NCBI GenBank assembly: GCA_039619475.1
Contig: CM077115.1
Coordinates: 538,998,315 to 539,062,314, forward strand
DNA: 64,000 nt
Direction: 5' to 3'
From: Icerya purchasi
Taxonomy: Eukaryota; Arthropoda; Insecta; Hemiptera; Monophlebidae
Shown: in pieces, positions 23,785 through 34,571 of the stretch
Position numbering within the stretch: position 1 is the stretch's first letter
How the letters are laid out: the number at the start of each line of letters is the position of its first letter
Translations under genes and position numbers: made by a program
Notes under the pieces: model-generated
The model's input: the letters and a program-made list of their open reading frames with translations, nothing else
What the model was told of the DNA's origin: nothing
Databases searched by the model: none

Positions 23785-23935
23785 TGAGCAAACGGCAACT
23801 GTTTCCAGAATTTTGGAGGGGGTTGTTGGTGATCTGGGTTTAACTTTCTCCATTAGCAAGTGCAGTTTCTCTGTGTTCGGTGATCGTAGCATTGTTGATC
23901 AGGTTGCTGCACTTCCTCTCTTTCGTGTATTTGGC
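23785..23935 (+). pseudogene. Small RT scrap on the plus strand
   Basis: The plus frame reads RILEGVVGDLGLTFSISKC followed by SFSVFGDRSI, resembling the RT region just after the catalytic Asp pair in many LINEs (LGL..S..KC). It lies in opposite orientation to LINE-C and is only about 50 codons long. It may be a fragment of another LINE inserted there. Confidence 0.4.
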
Positions 23936-24156
23936 TAAAATCCTGTATCTCTCACATAATGTTTTATATCTTCCGTTTGAGTTGTTTCCTTTACACCTTT
24001 TTATAATAGAAATCTTTGATCTGAACGTAATTTAATATTTTCCTGCTCATTTATTCATTCCCAGTGAGTAATTCCTCGTTTTCACTGTTGTTTGTTTTAT
24101 GCACATTTACATTCCTCATAACAATTTTTGAAAACGTTTGCTATACTCATTGAAAC

Positions 24157-24345
24157 TTATTCTGCACCTGCAGACTCATGCGAGCTCTGCCAGTCGTACC
24201 TTTTTATTCCATCATTTAGCATACTTTCGTTTGAATAACTGCAATTAGCTAAAGTGTCTATAATGCATTCCTTACTATCAATCTTAAAAACGCAATTAAC
24301 CGGGTAACGGTCTGAGATTTTTGTCTTTATAATACTTGCTGCCAC
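24157..24345 (-). pseudogene. LINE-C endonuclease C-terminal part
   Basis: The frame contains SIIKTKISDRYPVNCVFKID, matching the SDHxP catalytic motif of LINE endonucleases with His changed to Arg, and then LNDGIKRYDW typical of the following linker. Its upstream half, including GDFNSNLKLRNAVMANFLN, lies beyond the Helitron at about 30560-30625 on the same strand. Confidence 0.65.
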
Positions 24346-24817
24346 TTCATCAGCTGTATCTATATAAATAAAAATGAATGGCTAAGTGTGTTGCTAAGCG
24401 CAAAACTCGAGAACGGCTGAACCAATTCGGCTAATTTTTTTCCCCAAATATTCGTTGAAGTCCGAGGAAGGTTCTTATAAGGAGAAAAATTGGAAAAATT
24501 TCACTGAAAACCGTAAAAACTACATTTTTCTTTGGTAAGTGCGTGCGCATACATCTTCACAATAAAAATGAGTCCGAAAAAATGTTGCTGCTCGCATCAC
24601 GCTAGAATGGCTTGACCGATTTGGCTGATTTTTTTCTTTTTTGTTACGTTTGTAATTTTCAGGAGAAGGTTTGTGTGAAAAAAAAAAGTTAGAAAAGTTA
24701 CACGGAAAATGGCCAAATTCGTGAAAACAAAACATTGGAACATTGCGCCAAATGAGTAATTAGAATAATAACATATTAAAATCGACGAATAGCTGGCCAC
24801 GTTTGAATTATAATGTA

Positions 24818-25014
24818 CTAGCGGACCCGACAGACTTCGTCCTGTCAAAAAGATTTGTAATGTGGCAGTTTTTTGTTCCTACGTATTTTAAAAAATTCTC
24901 CTGAACAGAACCGTCACCCTGGTGATAGGGCGTTGTTAATAAAAAAATAATTAAATAAAACATATATAAGGATTTAAAAGTAAGTAATCGCTTTATTGTT
25001 AATCATGTGAATCA
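24818..25014 (-). repeat. Inverted copy of the Helitron 3' terminus
   Basis: About 195 bases are a near-perfect reverse complement of the Helitron right end (30242-30432), including CTAG, the terminal hairpin and the subterminal block through ATTGTTAATCATGTGAATCA. A small insertion near 24850 is the main difference. It places a second, oppositely oriented Helitron 3' end 459 bp inside the left end. No matching inverted 5' end was found before 26200. Confidence 0.9.
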
Positions 25015-25127
25015 AACAGTTTGAAAAATAAATAAAAATAAAGCGTTCTACAACAATTTTAGTGAAAGCATGCAAATAGATCGTAATTTTAGAATGCATT
25101 ATTAAAGTCCGTTTATATCTTCAGACA

Positions 25128-25310
25128 TCGAGCGTGTCAGACACGTGTCGTGTCAGACAAAATAATCTATTTCTATGCATAGTGTATTAACGTATTTACA
25201 TCTATCGTAACGCGACCGCTCAGACACGGTCAGACACGTATCGTGTCCGGCCCGTAATTTCGGAAAGAATATTTCGTCTGAACGGTTCCGTGCCTGTACG
25301 TGTCTGTGGC
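25128..25310. repeat. Cluster of CAGACACG-type palindromic motifs
   Basis: CAGACACG and its complement CGTGTCTG/CGTGTC recur at least six times, some as near-palindromes such as CAGACACGTGTCGTGTC. The density is far above the surrounding AT-rich DNA. This could be subterminal transposase binding sites of the captured DNA transposon. Confidence 0.5.
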
Positions 25311-25563
25311 TACTTTCCGGGCAATGTGAATAGAGTATCGGGACCGTGCAGACTTCTTTTGCTTTTTTCTTTTTGTCATCGATAACGAAAAGCTCAAAGA
25401 AATTAATGTAGCAGAATATAACGATGCCTTTATGATTTAACGGACAAAAAATACAGTGACAATCAGAAAAAGGATCAGGCGTGGAACGAACAATAAGTTC
25501 TTTAAACAGCGTCCAATATTCTCCTTCTAATTTTCTTTTCTTGAGCATCGGATGTACGGCCAT
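25153..25563 (-). pseudogene. Possible PIF/Harbinger (HARBI1-like) N-terminal fragment inside the Helitron
   Basis: A 136-codon minus frame starts with AVHPMLKKRKLEGEYWTLF, which resembles the N-terminal WVHP...R...GEY.TL..EL segment of Harbinger nucleases as remembered. Similarity stops after about 25 residues; the rest is not recognised. It lies between the inverted 3' terminus and the minisatellite, in the rearranged part of the Helitron, and may be a captured fragment. Recognition is by eye only. Confidence 0.4.
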
Positions 25564-25602
25564 GCGTTTTGTTCTTTCGTTTTAGTTTTATCCCGGTCTT
25601 CT

Positions 25603-25815
25603 GAATCACGTTCGTGGTGATGAATTCAACGCATACGCATAACGTTTCTTTTGGTAAGTGCGTGCGCATACATCTTCAAGGCTGAATATGAATCACGTTC
25701 GTGGTGATGAATTCAACGCATACGCATTACATTTTTCTTTGGTAAGTGCGTGCGCATACATCTTCAAGGCTGAATATGAATCACGTTCGTGGTGATGAAT
25801 TCAACGCATACGCAT
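25603..25815. repeat. Minisatellite, 87-88-bp unit, about 2.5 copies
   Basis: GAATCACGTTCGTGGTGATG starts at 25603, 25690 and 25778. Each unit continues with AATTCAACGCATACGCAT and then a GGTAAGTGCGTGCGCATACA block. The latter block also occurs once at 24535 in the Helitron left subterminal region, so the array was built from Helitron sequence. Confidence 0.9.
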
Positions 25816-25839
25816 AACGATTCTTTTCTCAGTTATAGC

Positions 25840-25918
25840 GAATTGTGTGGCTCTTGCAGAGAAGCCTGTCAACGTTTGCAACTGTTAGAAAATTACGCTT
25901 ATTTGAATCAAACTCTCA
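25840..25918 (+). repeat. Duplicated scrap of Helitron coding sequence
   Basis: About 80 bases from GAATTGTGTGG through GAAGCCTGTCAACGTTTGCA match the downstream coding segment at 28403-28485 at roughly 85-90 percent by eye, in the same orientation. The scrap abuts the first recognisable Rep exon. Confidence 0.8.
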
Positions 25919-25929
25919 TCACATGCTTA

Positions 25930-27895
25930 AGGTAAAATTTTATGCCAACTTTCAAGGTATGTATTATAGCAGTTACTCATAATTATTTTAGAGAACAAAA
26001 TTTTCTGTCACCTAAGTTAAGATGTGTCACTAATCTTCAATTTCTTAATAATTACGAAATATATCACTTAGTCATCATATTATATGGTGATTCAGTTTCA
26101 GTGACACTTTTATTATATTTTATTATTTGATAGATATTAGTTACAACTAAATATATAATTTTTAAGATCAAATATTATTTAAGTTTGATCACTGACAATC
26201 CATAAATTTATAACCCCATTGCTTATTTATTTTATTTTATTTTATAATGTTTGGTATAAACATAATATTTTTTTTAATTTACAGATACAAGGGCAAATAT
26301 ATCACAGAGCAGGTTCACTGTTACCAGTGTCAGATAGCGACAACAAATTCCTGCAAATTTATTTTATGGGTAATTCACCACAAGAAATTGATCTGCGTTG
26401 TGCACATAACAATTTAGTAAAGAGGTCTATTGTAGAAGAATTACAAACTTTATTTCATCAACACAACCAATTGATTATATTGTTTAAAACTGCACTGGAT
26501 ATGATGCCATCCGATAATCACAAAATTGTAATCAGAGCTGATAAAACACCTGCAGGTCAACATGCAAGACGTTTTAATGTACCAACTATTGATGAAGTTG
26601 CTATCGTTGTAGTTGGAGAAAACTTGGAATCCCGTGATATTGTTTTACATCGTCGGAATGATCAATTACAATGTATAAAGGAAACACACCGCTCATATGA
26701 TGCACTGCAATATCCAATTATATTTTGGCAAGGTGAAGATGGCTATGATTTCTCAATAAAAATGATAAATCCCATTACAGGTAATTAAAATATTAGTTTA
26801 GCTATGGCAATAATATCTCAGTCACTATATTATGTATTTTAATTTTATATTTCAATGTTATTAAAACAAAATCTATTTACAGGTTCTGAAACCAACAAAA
26901 AAGTTAGTTCAATGAACTATTATTCATACTGCCTAATGATTCGCGAAAATGAAGACAATCACATATTGAAATGTCGGCGATTATTTCACAAATATGTTGT
27001 TGACATGTATGTTAAAATTGAAACGGAGAGATTAACATTCATCAGGTTGAATCAGACCAAACTCAGATCTGAAGAGTATATTCACCTTCGAGATGCGATT
27101 AATAATGATGGAAATGCACAAAATGTCGGTCGGATGACTATTCTTCCAGCAACATACATCGGAAGCCCTCGGCATATGCACGATTATGCTCAAGATGCCA
27201 TGTCGTATGTTCGTCATTATGGTACAGCAGATTTGTTCATCACATTTACATGCAATCCGCAATGGACAGAAATCAAGCAGGAGTTATTCCCTGGGCAATC
27301 ACCCATTGATCGTCATGATATTACAGCCAGAGTCTTTCGACATAAGTTGAAATCTTTAATGGATTTCATTGTAAAACATTATGTGTTTGGTGAGACACGC
27401 TGCTGGATGTATTCTGTGGAGTGGCAGAAACGAGGATTGCCACATGCACACATTTTGATTTGGTTAGTTGAAAAGATAAGGCCAAATGAAGTTGATGCAG
27501 TGATATCAGCTGAAATCCCTAATGTACAAGTAGATCCTGGATTGCATGAGGTAGTTATCAAAAACATGATACATGGTCCCTGTGGAACTCTTAATCAAAA
27601 TTCAACGTGTATGATGGATGGTAAATGTTCAAAACGATATCCACGGACATTAATGTCGGAAACAATTACTGGTAATGACGGTTATCTATTGTATCGTCGC
27701 CGATCGACAGCAGACAATGGAAAATCAACAATTGTCAAATTAAATCAACAAGATATTGAAATAGATAATCGTTGGATTGTTCCATATTCACCCATTTTAT
27801 CAAAAACATTCAAAGCACACATCAACATTGAATCTTGCCATTCAGTGAAATCTATTAAATACATTTGCAAATACATATGTAACCAAAGGGAGTGA
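25930..27895 (+). pseudogene. Helitron Rep (Helitron_like_N and HUH nuclease), spliced
   Basis: This is the rolling-circle initiator that nicks one strand at the element ends. Three exons can be drawn: one ending NFMPTFK at 25956 (GTATGT donor), one at 26285-26780 (IQGQIYHRAGSLLP onward) and one from 26883. Introns are 25957-26284 and 26781-26882; the second restores PIT-G-SETNKK. The last exon contains HYGTADLFITFTCNP and the HUH motif LPHAHIL (His-Ala-His). It ends at the two-tyrosine region KYICKYIC, where a +1 frameshift at about 27881 creates TGA. Sequence upstream of NFMPTFK has been replaced. Confidence 0.85.
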
Positions 27896-28700
27896 TATGG
27901 CTGTGATTGGAATTGGTGCAGAGAATTCCAATGATGAAGTTACCCAATACCAAATGGGCCGCTATGTTAGTAGTAATGAAGCAGTTTGGTGAATATTTTC
28001 TTTTCCTATTCATGAGAGACACCCTTCTGTTGTTCACTTAGCTGTGCATTTAGAAAATGGACAACGAGTGTATTTTACAGCACAGAACGCAGTACAAAGA
28101 GCTGTTCAGCCACCATCTACTACATTAACCAGTTTTTTTGAGACATGCCAAAACGATGATTTTGCACAAACATTGCTATATTCTGAAATGCCAAAATATT
28201 ATACCTGGAATCAATCCTCAAGGAGATTTATACGACGAAAACAAGGAAAACCAGTTCCGGGATACCCAGATGTATATTCCATCGATGCGATTGGTCGAAT
28301 TTATTCAGTACATCCAAGCAATCATGAATGTTTTTATTTACGACTACTATTAGTCAATGTACGTGGCCCAACATCATTCCAACATTTACGAACTGTTGAT
28401 GGTGAATTGTGTGGATCCTACAGAGAAGCCTGTCAACGTTTGCAATTGCTAGAAAATGACGCTCATTGGGATGAAACTCTCAATGATGCTGTAATATCAT
28501 CACACGCTCATCAAATATGAACATTGTTTTCTATAATCATATCTACATGCTTCCCATCAAACCCAATTGATTTGTGGATGAAGTACAAAGATTATATGTG
28601 TGGTGATATTTTGTATCAAATATACGGAATAGAATGGGAAATCCAAATATACAAATCAGTGAAGAAATTTACAATGAAGCATTGATTTCAATTGAGGACA
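27896..28700 (+). pseudogene. Helitron Rep-helicase linker with two TGA stops
   Basis: After the frameshift the protein resumes as DMAVIGIGAENSNDEVTQYQ and reads GRYVSSNEAVW, then TGA at 27990, then IFSFPIHERHPSVVHL. An open part (28044-28520) carries ENGQRVYFTAQNA and RDAQ-free PVPGYPDVYSIDAIGRIY and ends in TGA at 28518 where homologues usually have Arg; both TGAs look like CGA-to-TGA changes. It continues as STCFPSNPIDLWMKYKDYM and then shifts frame near 28620 and 28700. Confidence 0.8.
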
Positions 28701-28701
28701 T

Positions 28702-30217
28702 GTGCTTGATGATGTCAAACTATTAATTCAATTAGGCCTGACCGCGCCAAATCGTCCAATGCATGATGCTTTTAACCAAGAGTTGCATCGAGAAAGACTG
28801 TATGATCTCAACACTTTGAAAGAATTAATTCAAACAAATCTTCCACTGTTGAATGAACAACAGAAGTATGTATTTGAAACTCTTATGAAAGTAACAAATG
28901 ATGAAACTGGAGGGATTTACTTCTTAGATGCACCTGGTGGTACAGGAAAAACTTTTTTGATTTCATTAATATTAGCAACAATTCGCTCACAAAATAAAAT
29001 TGCACTTGCACTCGCTTCGTCGGGAATCGCAGCAACTTTGCTTGAAGGTGGTCGAACAGCCCATTCAGCACTAAAATTGCCATTAAATATGCAAAGCAAT
29101 GAAACTCCAACCTGCAACGTTTCGAAGAACTCTGCAATGGCAAAGGTTTTGCAGCAATGTAAATTGATTGTTTGGGATGAATGCACGATGGCACATAAAA
29201 AATCTTTGGAGGCTTTAGACAGAACCTTAAAAGATCTACGGAGCAATAATAACCGATTTGGTGGTGCAATGATTTTATTAGCAGGAGATTTTCGTCAAAC
29301 ATTGCCAGTGATTCCACGATCAACGCCAGCTGATGAACTCAATGCATGTCTAAAGTCCTCCAATTTGTGGAAACATGTCAAAGTACTTCATTTAAGCAAC
29401 AATATGCGTGTCGAGTTGCAAAATGACCAATCTGGAAACATATTCTTTAAACAACTCATTGACATTGGTAATGGCAAATTTCCTATAGACATGTTGGCTG
29501 GCTGTATTAACTTTCCTCAAAGTTTTTGTCAGTTAACTCGATCAAAAGATGAACTTATTCAGAAGGTGTTTCCAGATGTTTCTCAAAATTACAGAAACCA
29601 TGATTGGTTGAGCGAACGAGCTATATTGGCTGCAAAAAACATAGATGTAAATGGAATTAAATTTCAAAATTCAAGAACAAATTACAGGCGAATCGAGGAT
29701 ATATAAATCAGTTGATTCGGCTACTAATCAAGATGATGTAGTCAACTATCCACCGGAATTTTTAAACTCGCTGGATTTGCCAGGATTGCCACCTCACAAT
29801 CTTCAATTAAAGGTTGGATCGGTAGTTATAATGTTGCGAAATATCAACCAACCGCTTCTTTGCAACGGTACACGGTTAGCGATAAAAAAATTACTAAACA
29901 ATGTGATAGAAGCAACTATACTCAAAGGAAAGTATAAAGGAGAAGATGTTCTCATACCGCGCATCCCAATGATTCCGACTGATGTGCCATTCGAGTTTAA
30001 ACGACTACAGTTTCCAGTGCCGCTTGCTTTTGCTATGACCATAAACAAGTCCCAGGGGCAATCATTAAGTGTTTGTGGTATTAATCTAGAAAACCCATGT
30101 TTCTCACATGGTCAATTTTATGTTGCCTGTTCCCGTGTTGGAAAACCATCAGATTTGTTTGTCTATGCGCCAGGTAATCAAACAAAAAACATCGTATATC
30201 ACAAAGCACTACAATGA
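28702..30217 (+). pseudogene. Helitron PIF1-like helicase (one frameshift)
   Basis: A superfamily 1B DNA helicase that unwinds the displaced strand during transposition. The first frame (334 codons, entered at a non-ATG codon) has LNEQQKYVFETLM, Walker A PGGTGKTFL (residues 78-86), Walker B LIVWDECTMAH (Asp-Glu at 159-160), GDFRQTLPVIP and LSNNMRVEL. It leaves frame near 29690. The second frame (to 30217) has LKVGSVVIMLRN, AFAMTINKSQGQSL and FYVACSRVGKPSDLFVYAP, the last helicase motifs. Apart from the one shift the helicase is complete. Confidence 0.9.
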
Positions 30218-30241
30218 TAATAAAACTGATTTATGTTAATA

Positions 30242-30432
30242 ATTATGATTCACATGATTAACAATAAAGCGATTACTTACTTTTAAATCCTTATATATGT
30301 TTTATTTAATTATTTTTTATTAACAACGCCCTATCACCAGGGTGACGGTTCTGTTCAGGAGAATTTTTTAAAATACGTAGGAACAAAAAACTGCCACATT
30401 ATTGACAGGACGAAGTCTGTCGGGTCCGCTAG
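30242..30432 (+). repeat. Helitron 3' terminal region with hairpin and CTAG
   Basis: Contains the subterminal block mirrored at 24818-25014, a GACAG...CTGTC hairpin and terminal CTAG followed by T. These are the recognition features for Helitron end cleavage. Confidence 0.9.
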
Positions 30433-30639
30433 TATTTTATAAAAATATTATTAGTACAGGATTTTGTTAGTCTATTTCCTTTTACTTCCTTCCCCGTGTA
30501 GAGTTCTCTTAATTAATCTAATCTCCCTCTATGTTTTTTACTATAATATTCAAGAAATTAGCCATCACTGCATTCCTTAACTTAAGATTGCTATTAAAAT
30601 CGCCACATATTTAGACAAAGCCAAGTTCAAGCCGAGAAA

Positions 30640-32269
30640 GAGGAACTAACGATGACGCAGCAGCCGTGTGTATATTTACACGAACCATTCGAAGCTACTT
30701 TTAACTCCTTAATAACTTAATATTTAATTAAACATAAACACATGAAATTTAGTTTATTTATTAATAAACCCCCTTAGATTAACTAGAATCCCAAATTTCC
30801 TAAATACAACTTAAACGGTTATTGAAATATTAAATTGTTTAAAAATCGTCATTTTTATCACTGACTGACATACAGATCAAGAACCTAACCCACTTTCAGG
30901 TGACTTAGAAAGTTTAAATTTGGTATCCAGCTGGGTAATTGTGTGCATACAAAGGAAAAAATCTCAGAAAACAGTGAAATTTTCATAATTTTTACGTAAT
31001 TTCGTTCGTTTATTTTAATTTTGTTTATATCACAGTTAGATTGTGCGAGATGTAAAGTTATCAAAATTTAAGATAGGCCGGAAATTGACAAGTTTCGCTA
31101 CACATTATAAAAATAACTGTCTCGCTGATCTTTTAACCGTCAACATGTTGTTGTTGTTTAACTTTGTTCGTTTCGTATGTCGCTTCGAAAAACGCTCTTT
31201 TGCCTCTCGTCATTTCGTATCTTTATCAATCTTTTTTCGCAGCTTATTTCGTAATTCACCCCTTTTAATCGTTTCGGGAACAGTCGACTTTTAAGACTTT
31301 TAATCAATATCGAGTATTTCATCATATTTCGCTAATAAACAATTTATTAATTGACCGATGGTACACATTGTGTTAAACATCGTTCGAAAACATTTCGGTC
31401 CTTCGGAACATTAAACGAATAGTGGCGGTAGTTTTAAAGTTAGGATCCATAGACGGACTTGATAACTTGACTTTCAAAAAGTGCTCACTTTATAAGTCTA
31501 TTTTGAAGAATAAACGATTTGAATTTGAATTTGAATGAATAATAATAAGAATTTCTTTACAAAAATTAATGATATCCTATCAAAAACATATATGTAAAAA
31601 TGGGAGCCAAGTTCAATATTAAGAATATTCGTAGTTGTCGACTTCGCCGACAAAAGAATTGAGATCTAAATAGGTGCCAAGTTTTCTGTAGATGATCCTG
31701 AAATTTATTTGATAAGAACATACAACATTCTAAAATAAATTTTAAAAAAACGTTTTCTAATTTTTTTCATAGACAACAATGTTTGCTATTTTTGAAAATA
31801 TAACTTCTTAAATTTGAACAGTCGAATTATTTACACAAAGCAGATATTTAGGATAAATTAAAGCTCAAATTCATCCTAGTTCCGTTTTGGGATTATTAAT
31901 TTCTCCTACTCTGTTCCAATTCTTCGCAATCCAGCAGGTCCATTCTGCAATGCGTTGTTCATATTTTGTGGCAGAAATGTATTAACGATGTCGTACGATT
32001 TTTTATTTGTTTTCTTCACTGTTTAATTGTCAAATTCCTATAATTTATTATTTTTAACATACATCTTAACTAGATCGTGAAGTGCACTGGCCTGTTTAAG
32101 TTGCTAGTAATATAATAAAAAATTTTCGTAATTATGAAGATGCCTATATATATGTTAAATTCACACATTTACACATACTTATTACCTAAAGCGGAAGTAA
32201 TGCTGCAACAACGGAAGAAGAAAACAGTGATTATAACAAATTATCATCACCAGAAGAACCCCTTAATTT
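30640..32269. other. No gene; possible LINE 3' tail near 31500
   Basis: AT-rich DNA without a supported gene. Near 31505-31540 a GAATAAACGATTTGAATTTG tail with repeated TTTGAA units resembles the 3' end of a truncated LINE. An 83-codon open frame at 31043-31294 has no recognised feature. Confidence 0.35.
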
Positions 32270-32746
32270 AAGAGTACGTTCCCGGGTCGGCCTTTACACA
32301 TGCAGAATGTGTGTACTTCCTTCGAACTTTCATATCCGTTGCATACTAACCTATTTCCCCTCACATCATGCATAAAAACGCAATCAGAACTTCCTGTGTC
32401 TTTCATTCGAGCACTTGTAAACCACATCGGAACCGCAGGACTTCGTTGTAATCATCGTAGCCGACAACGCTAGCATCACACATAATCGGTGGGCCACCAA
32501 AATATCATTCTTTGCGATATCAACACATTTATTTTTCCTTCTATCTTTGATATTATCTGGGGGAGGTTTTTGTTCTCCATTTCGGTCACACCATGTACCC
32601 CTCCACGTTGTCTCGTCTTCCATATTGTTCTATTTCTTACAGTGCTGTAGTTAACTGTTGTATTTGTCTATCCTTCCTCCCGATCTCTTCAGTAAATAAC
32701 GCAACTTGCTCCTTTAAAAGTTTGACCTCATTTAATAAGCCGGTGT

Positions 32747-34571
32747 ACAGGACCGTAGCCAGGAATTCATTTCGGGGGAGGGTTTTTTGCATCTGGGAAA
32801 CGGCTTCAGACAGGAATTCGTTTGGGGGGGGCGGAGGGGGCATTCCGAACAATACGAAATACGTAACATTAAATAACATGATATTACATTTTTTATACTT
32901 TTTTATTTAATTATTTCTATAAATATAATAATAAGATACAAAATTGAGAAAAAGATTCAAAAAAAAAAAAAGAATGTCTACACAATTACCAATTTGGATA
33001 CACATATGGAAAAAATCTACTGAACACGCTATTAGGATCTGTATAGACATAATTGAACAGGATAAAATGGTCGTCAATTTTAAACTGTCTAAAAGAAAAC
33101 AAAATTCAGTCGGACCAAATCAGCTTAATTAAAAGTGTTTTAAACAATAGAATAAAAAGATTTTACAGTCACGAACAGGTTATATATGAGCGAAAACTCA
33201 CAGCTAGTGTGCCCAAAAGATCAGCCCTCTCTCCGAATAATTTTCAACATAGCTATGGCACAGATATATAAAGCAGCAGGGGTCAAAACCAACATAAAAT
33301 TAATAAGCTACGCAGATGATCTTCTATTCAAAGCAGGGCTTCAAAAGCACATTAAAGAAACAGCAAATATCAATGATGAAATCAGGATTATTGTTCAAGA
33401 ACTGAAGAGATTAGGATTAAGTTTAAATCAGCAAAAAAACTAATGCGCTTTTGATTAAACCAGGAAAATAGTTAAATCTAAAATTAAGAAAGGAATAGAA
33501 GAATGATCATAAGAATAGAAGGAGAAAAACGATTCTGCAAGAATAAAATGAAATACTTAGGAATATAGTAATTGACGAAAATCTTAATTCTGCGCCGGTA
33601 GTCATATCAAGTATATTTTAGATAAAATTTTAAAAAAACATTGCAAGATAATTGCTCTTTATAAAAATACTTTTGGGCTCAATTTAAAGAGAGAAGGATT
33701 CTATATTCAGCCTTATTCCGATCAGTAGCAGAATATGCAAATGTTAATTACTACCCTAAATTAAATAAAAAGAACAGAAACAAAATAAAATCAGAACAAA
33801 TGAAAATATTAATAAATGTTATATCTGCTTGCAAAACAATTTCTTACTGTGCAACGAATGTTATCGCAGGTGTTCAAACCCGTAGAACTGCAATTAGGGA
33901 AAGAAAACGAGACAAAAGCATTCAAAATGATGAAAAATCTTGACAAAAAAGAACTAAAAGAAGGAATTAATGAATTTGGAATTAAATACACAGAAAAATG
34001 GCAGGAACAATATTATGATAATGATCAAGTAGGACGGCGAACGTACAAATTAATTCCCAGGATAGAAGAACGATTACAAAATAAGGACTTGATAGCGAAT
34101 TATTTTCTAATTCATAACCGGTCATGGAGATTTTCAGACGTACCTTAAAAGATTCAAAGTAAACAATGATAACCGCAAAGTATGTGAAATTAAAATAGAT
34201 ACGCCGGACCGAACTTTTTTAGAATATTTATCATTTATGAACAAGTACGGAGTAACTATTCGAGACAAGCGATGCATTTGAAAACTATGTTTAAAGACGG
34301 AAGCAATACTCGAAATACTATTAACAACTATACTAATACGTAATAATGAAGCCAAAAAGTCTCCTTCTATCTTTGCGAAAACAGAATTTATAAATGAGGA
34401 AATGAGTTCAAACTGGAAGATAAAAAGAGTACAGAAAAACAACCGATTGGTAAAATTGCTCTCTTGTTTATTTTCTGTTATTTGCAAAATAAAAAGGAAA
34501 GGAAAAAAGTAAAATCCAAAACATTTCGGGGGACCCACCCCCTAAACACCCCACCCCCTGCCTACGGCCAT
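32747..34571 (+). mobile_element. R1-like RT element with inverted G/C-rich ends and 8-bp target duplication
   Basis: GCCGGTGT occurs on both sides (32739-32746 and 34572-34579). The left end reads ACAGGACCGTAGCCAGG; the right end, reverse-complemented, reads ATGGCCGTAGGCAGGGG, a rough terminal inverted repeat. Both ends have CATTTCGGGGG in direct orientation further in. The interior, on the plus strand, holds a truncated RT. The host sequence is the LINE ORF1, whose frame resumes across the insert. Terminal repeats are odd for a LINE. Confidence 0.75.
32944..34480 (+). pseudogene. R1-like reverse transcriptase remnant
   Basis: RT pieces in several frames: VPKRSALSPNNFQHSYGTDI or the parallel frame ending in IKLISYADDLLFKAGLQK (catalytic Asp pair, 33186-33443) and RLGLSLNQQK. 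A later frame (33816-34148) contains WQEQYYDNDQVGRRTYKLIP and EERLQNKDLIANYFL, resembling the C-terminal domain of R1/TRAS-type ORF2 proteins. The N-terminal RT and endonuclease are missing, and frameshifts abound. Confidence 0.7.

Larger units (their letters stand above)
24359..30432 (+). mobile_element. Helitron, near-complete but decayed
   Basis: The left end starts TCTATATAAATAAAAATG and continues with the AACTCGAGAACGGCTGAACC block familiar from insect Helitrons. The right end is CTAG (30429-30432), preceded 7 nt upstream by a hairpin with a GACAG/CTGTC stem (30404-30421). Insertion is between A (24358) and T (30433), as canonical. Inside are spliced Rep exons and a PIF1-like helicase, so this derives from an autonomous rolling-circle transposon. 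Frameshifts and TGA stops make it inactive. Its 5' third is heavily rearranged. Confidence 0.9.
22425..30630 (-). mobile_element. LINE-C (minus strand), split by the Helitron
   Basis: Endonuclease and RT remnants occur in proper minus-strand order: a GDFN-containing endonuclease part at about 30433-30630, the SDH-containing part at 24157-24345, then RT at 23760-22600 and a terminal T-run at 22425-22450 (A-tail on the minus strand). The Helitron at 24359-30432 separates the two halves of the endonuclease. The element was already decaying or has since decayed; its 5' end and ORF1 were not found. Confidence 0.65.

Noticed and set aside
25603..25815. CRISPR-like regular repeats
   Set aside because: Units of 87-88 bp repeat along their whole length with no unique spacers, and the context is eukaryotic.
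28883..29323. Two minus-strand open frames of 109 and 146 codons
   Set aside because: Antisense to the PIF1-like helicase, whose motifs are clear on the plus strand.
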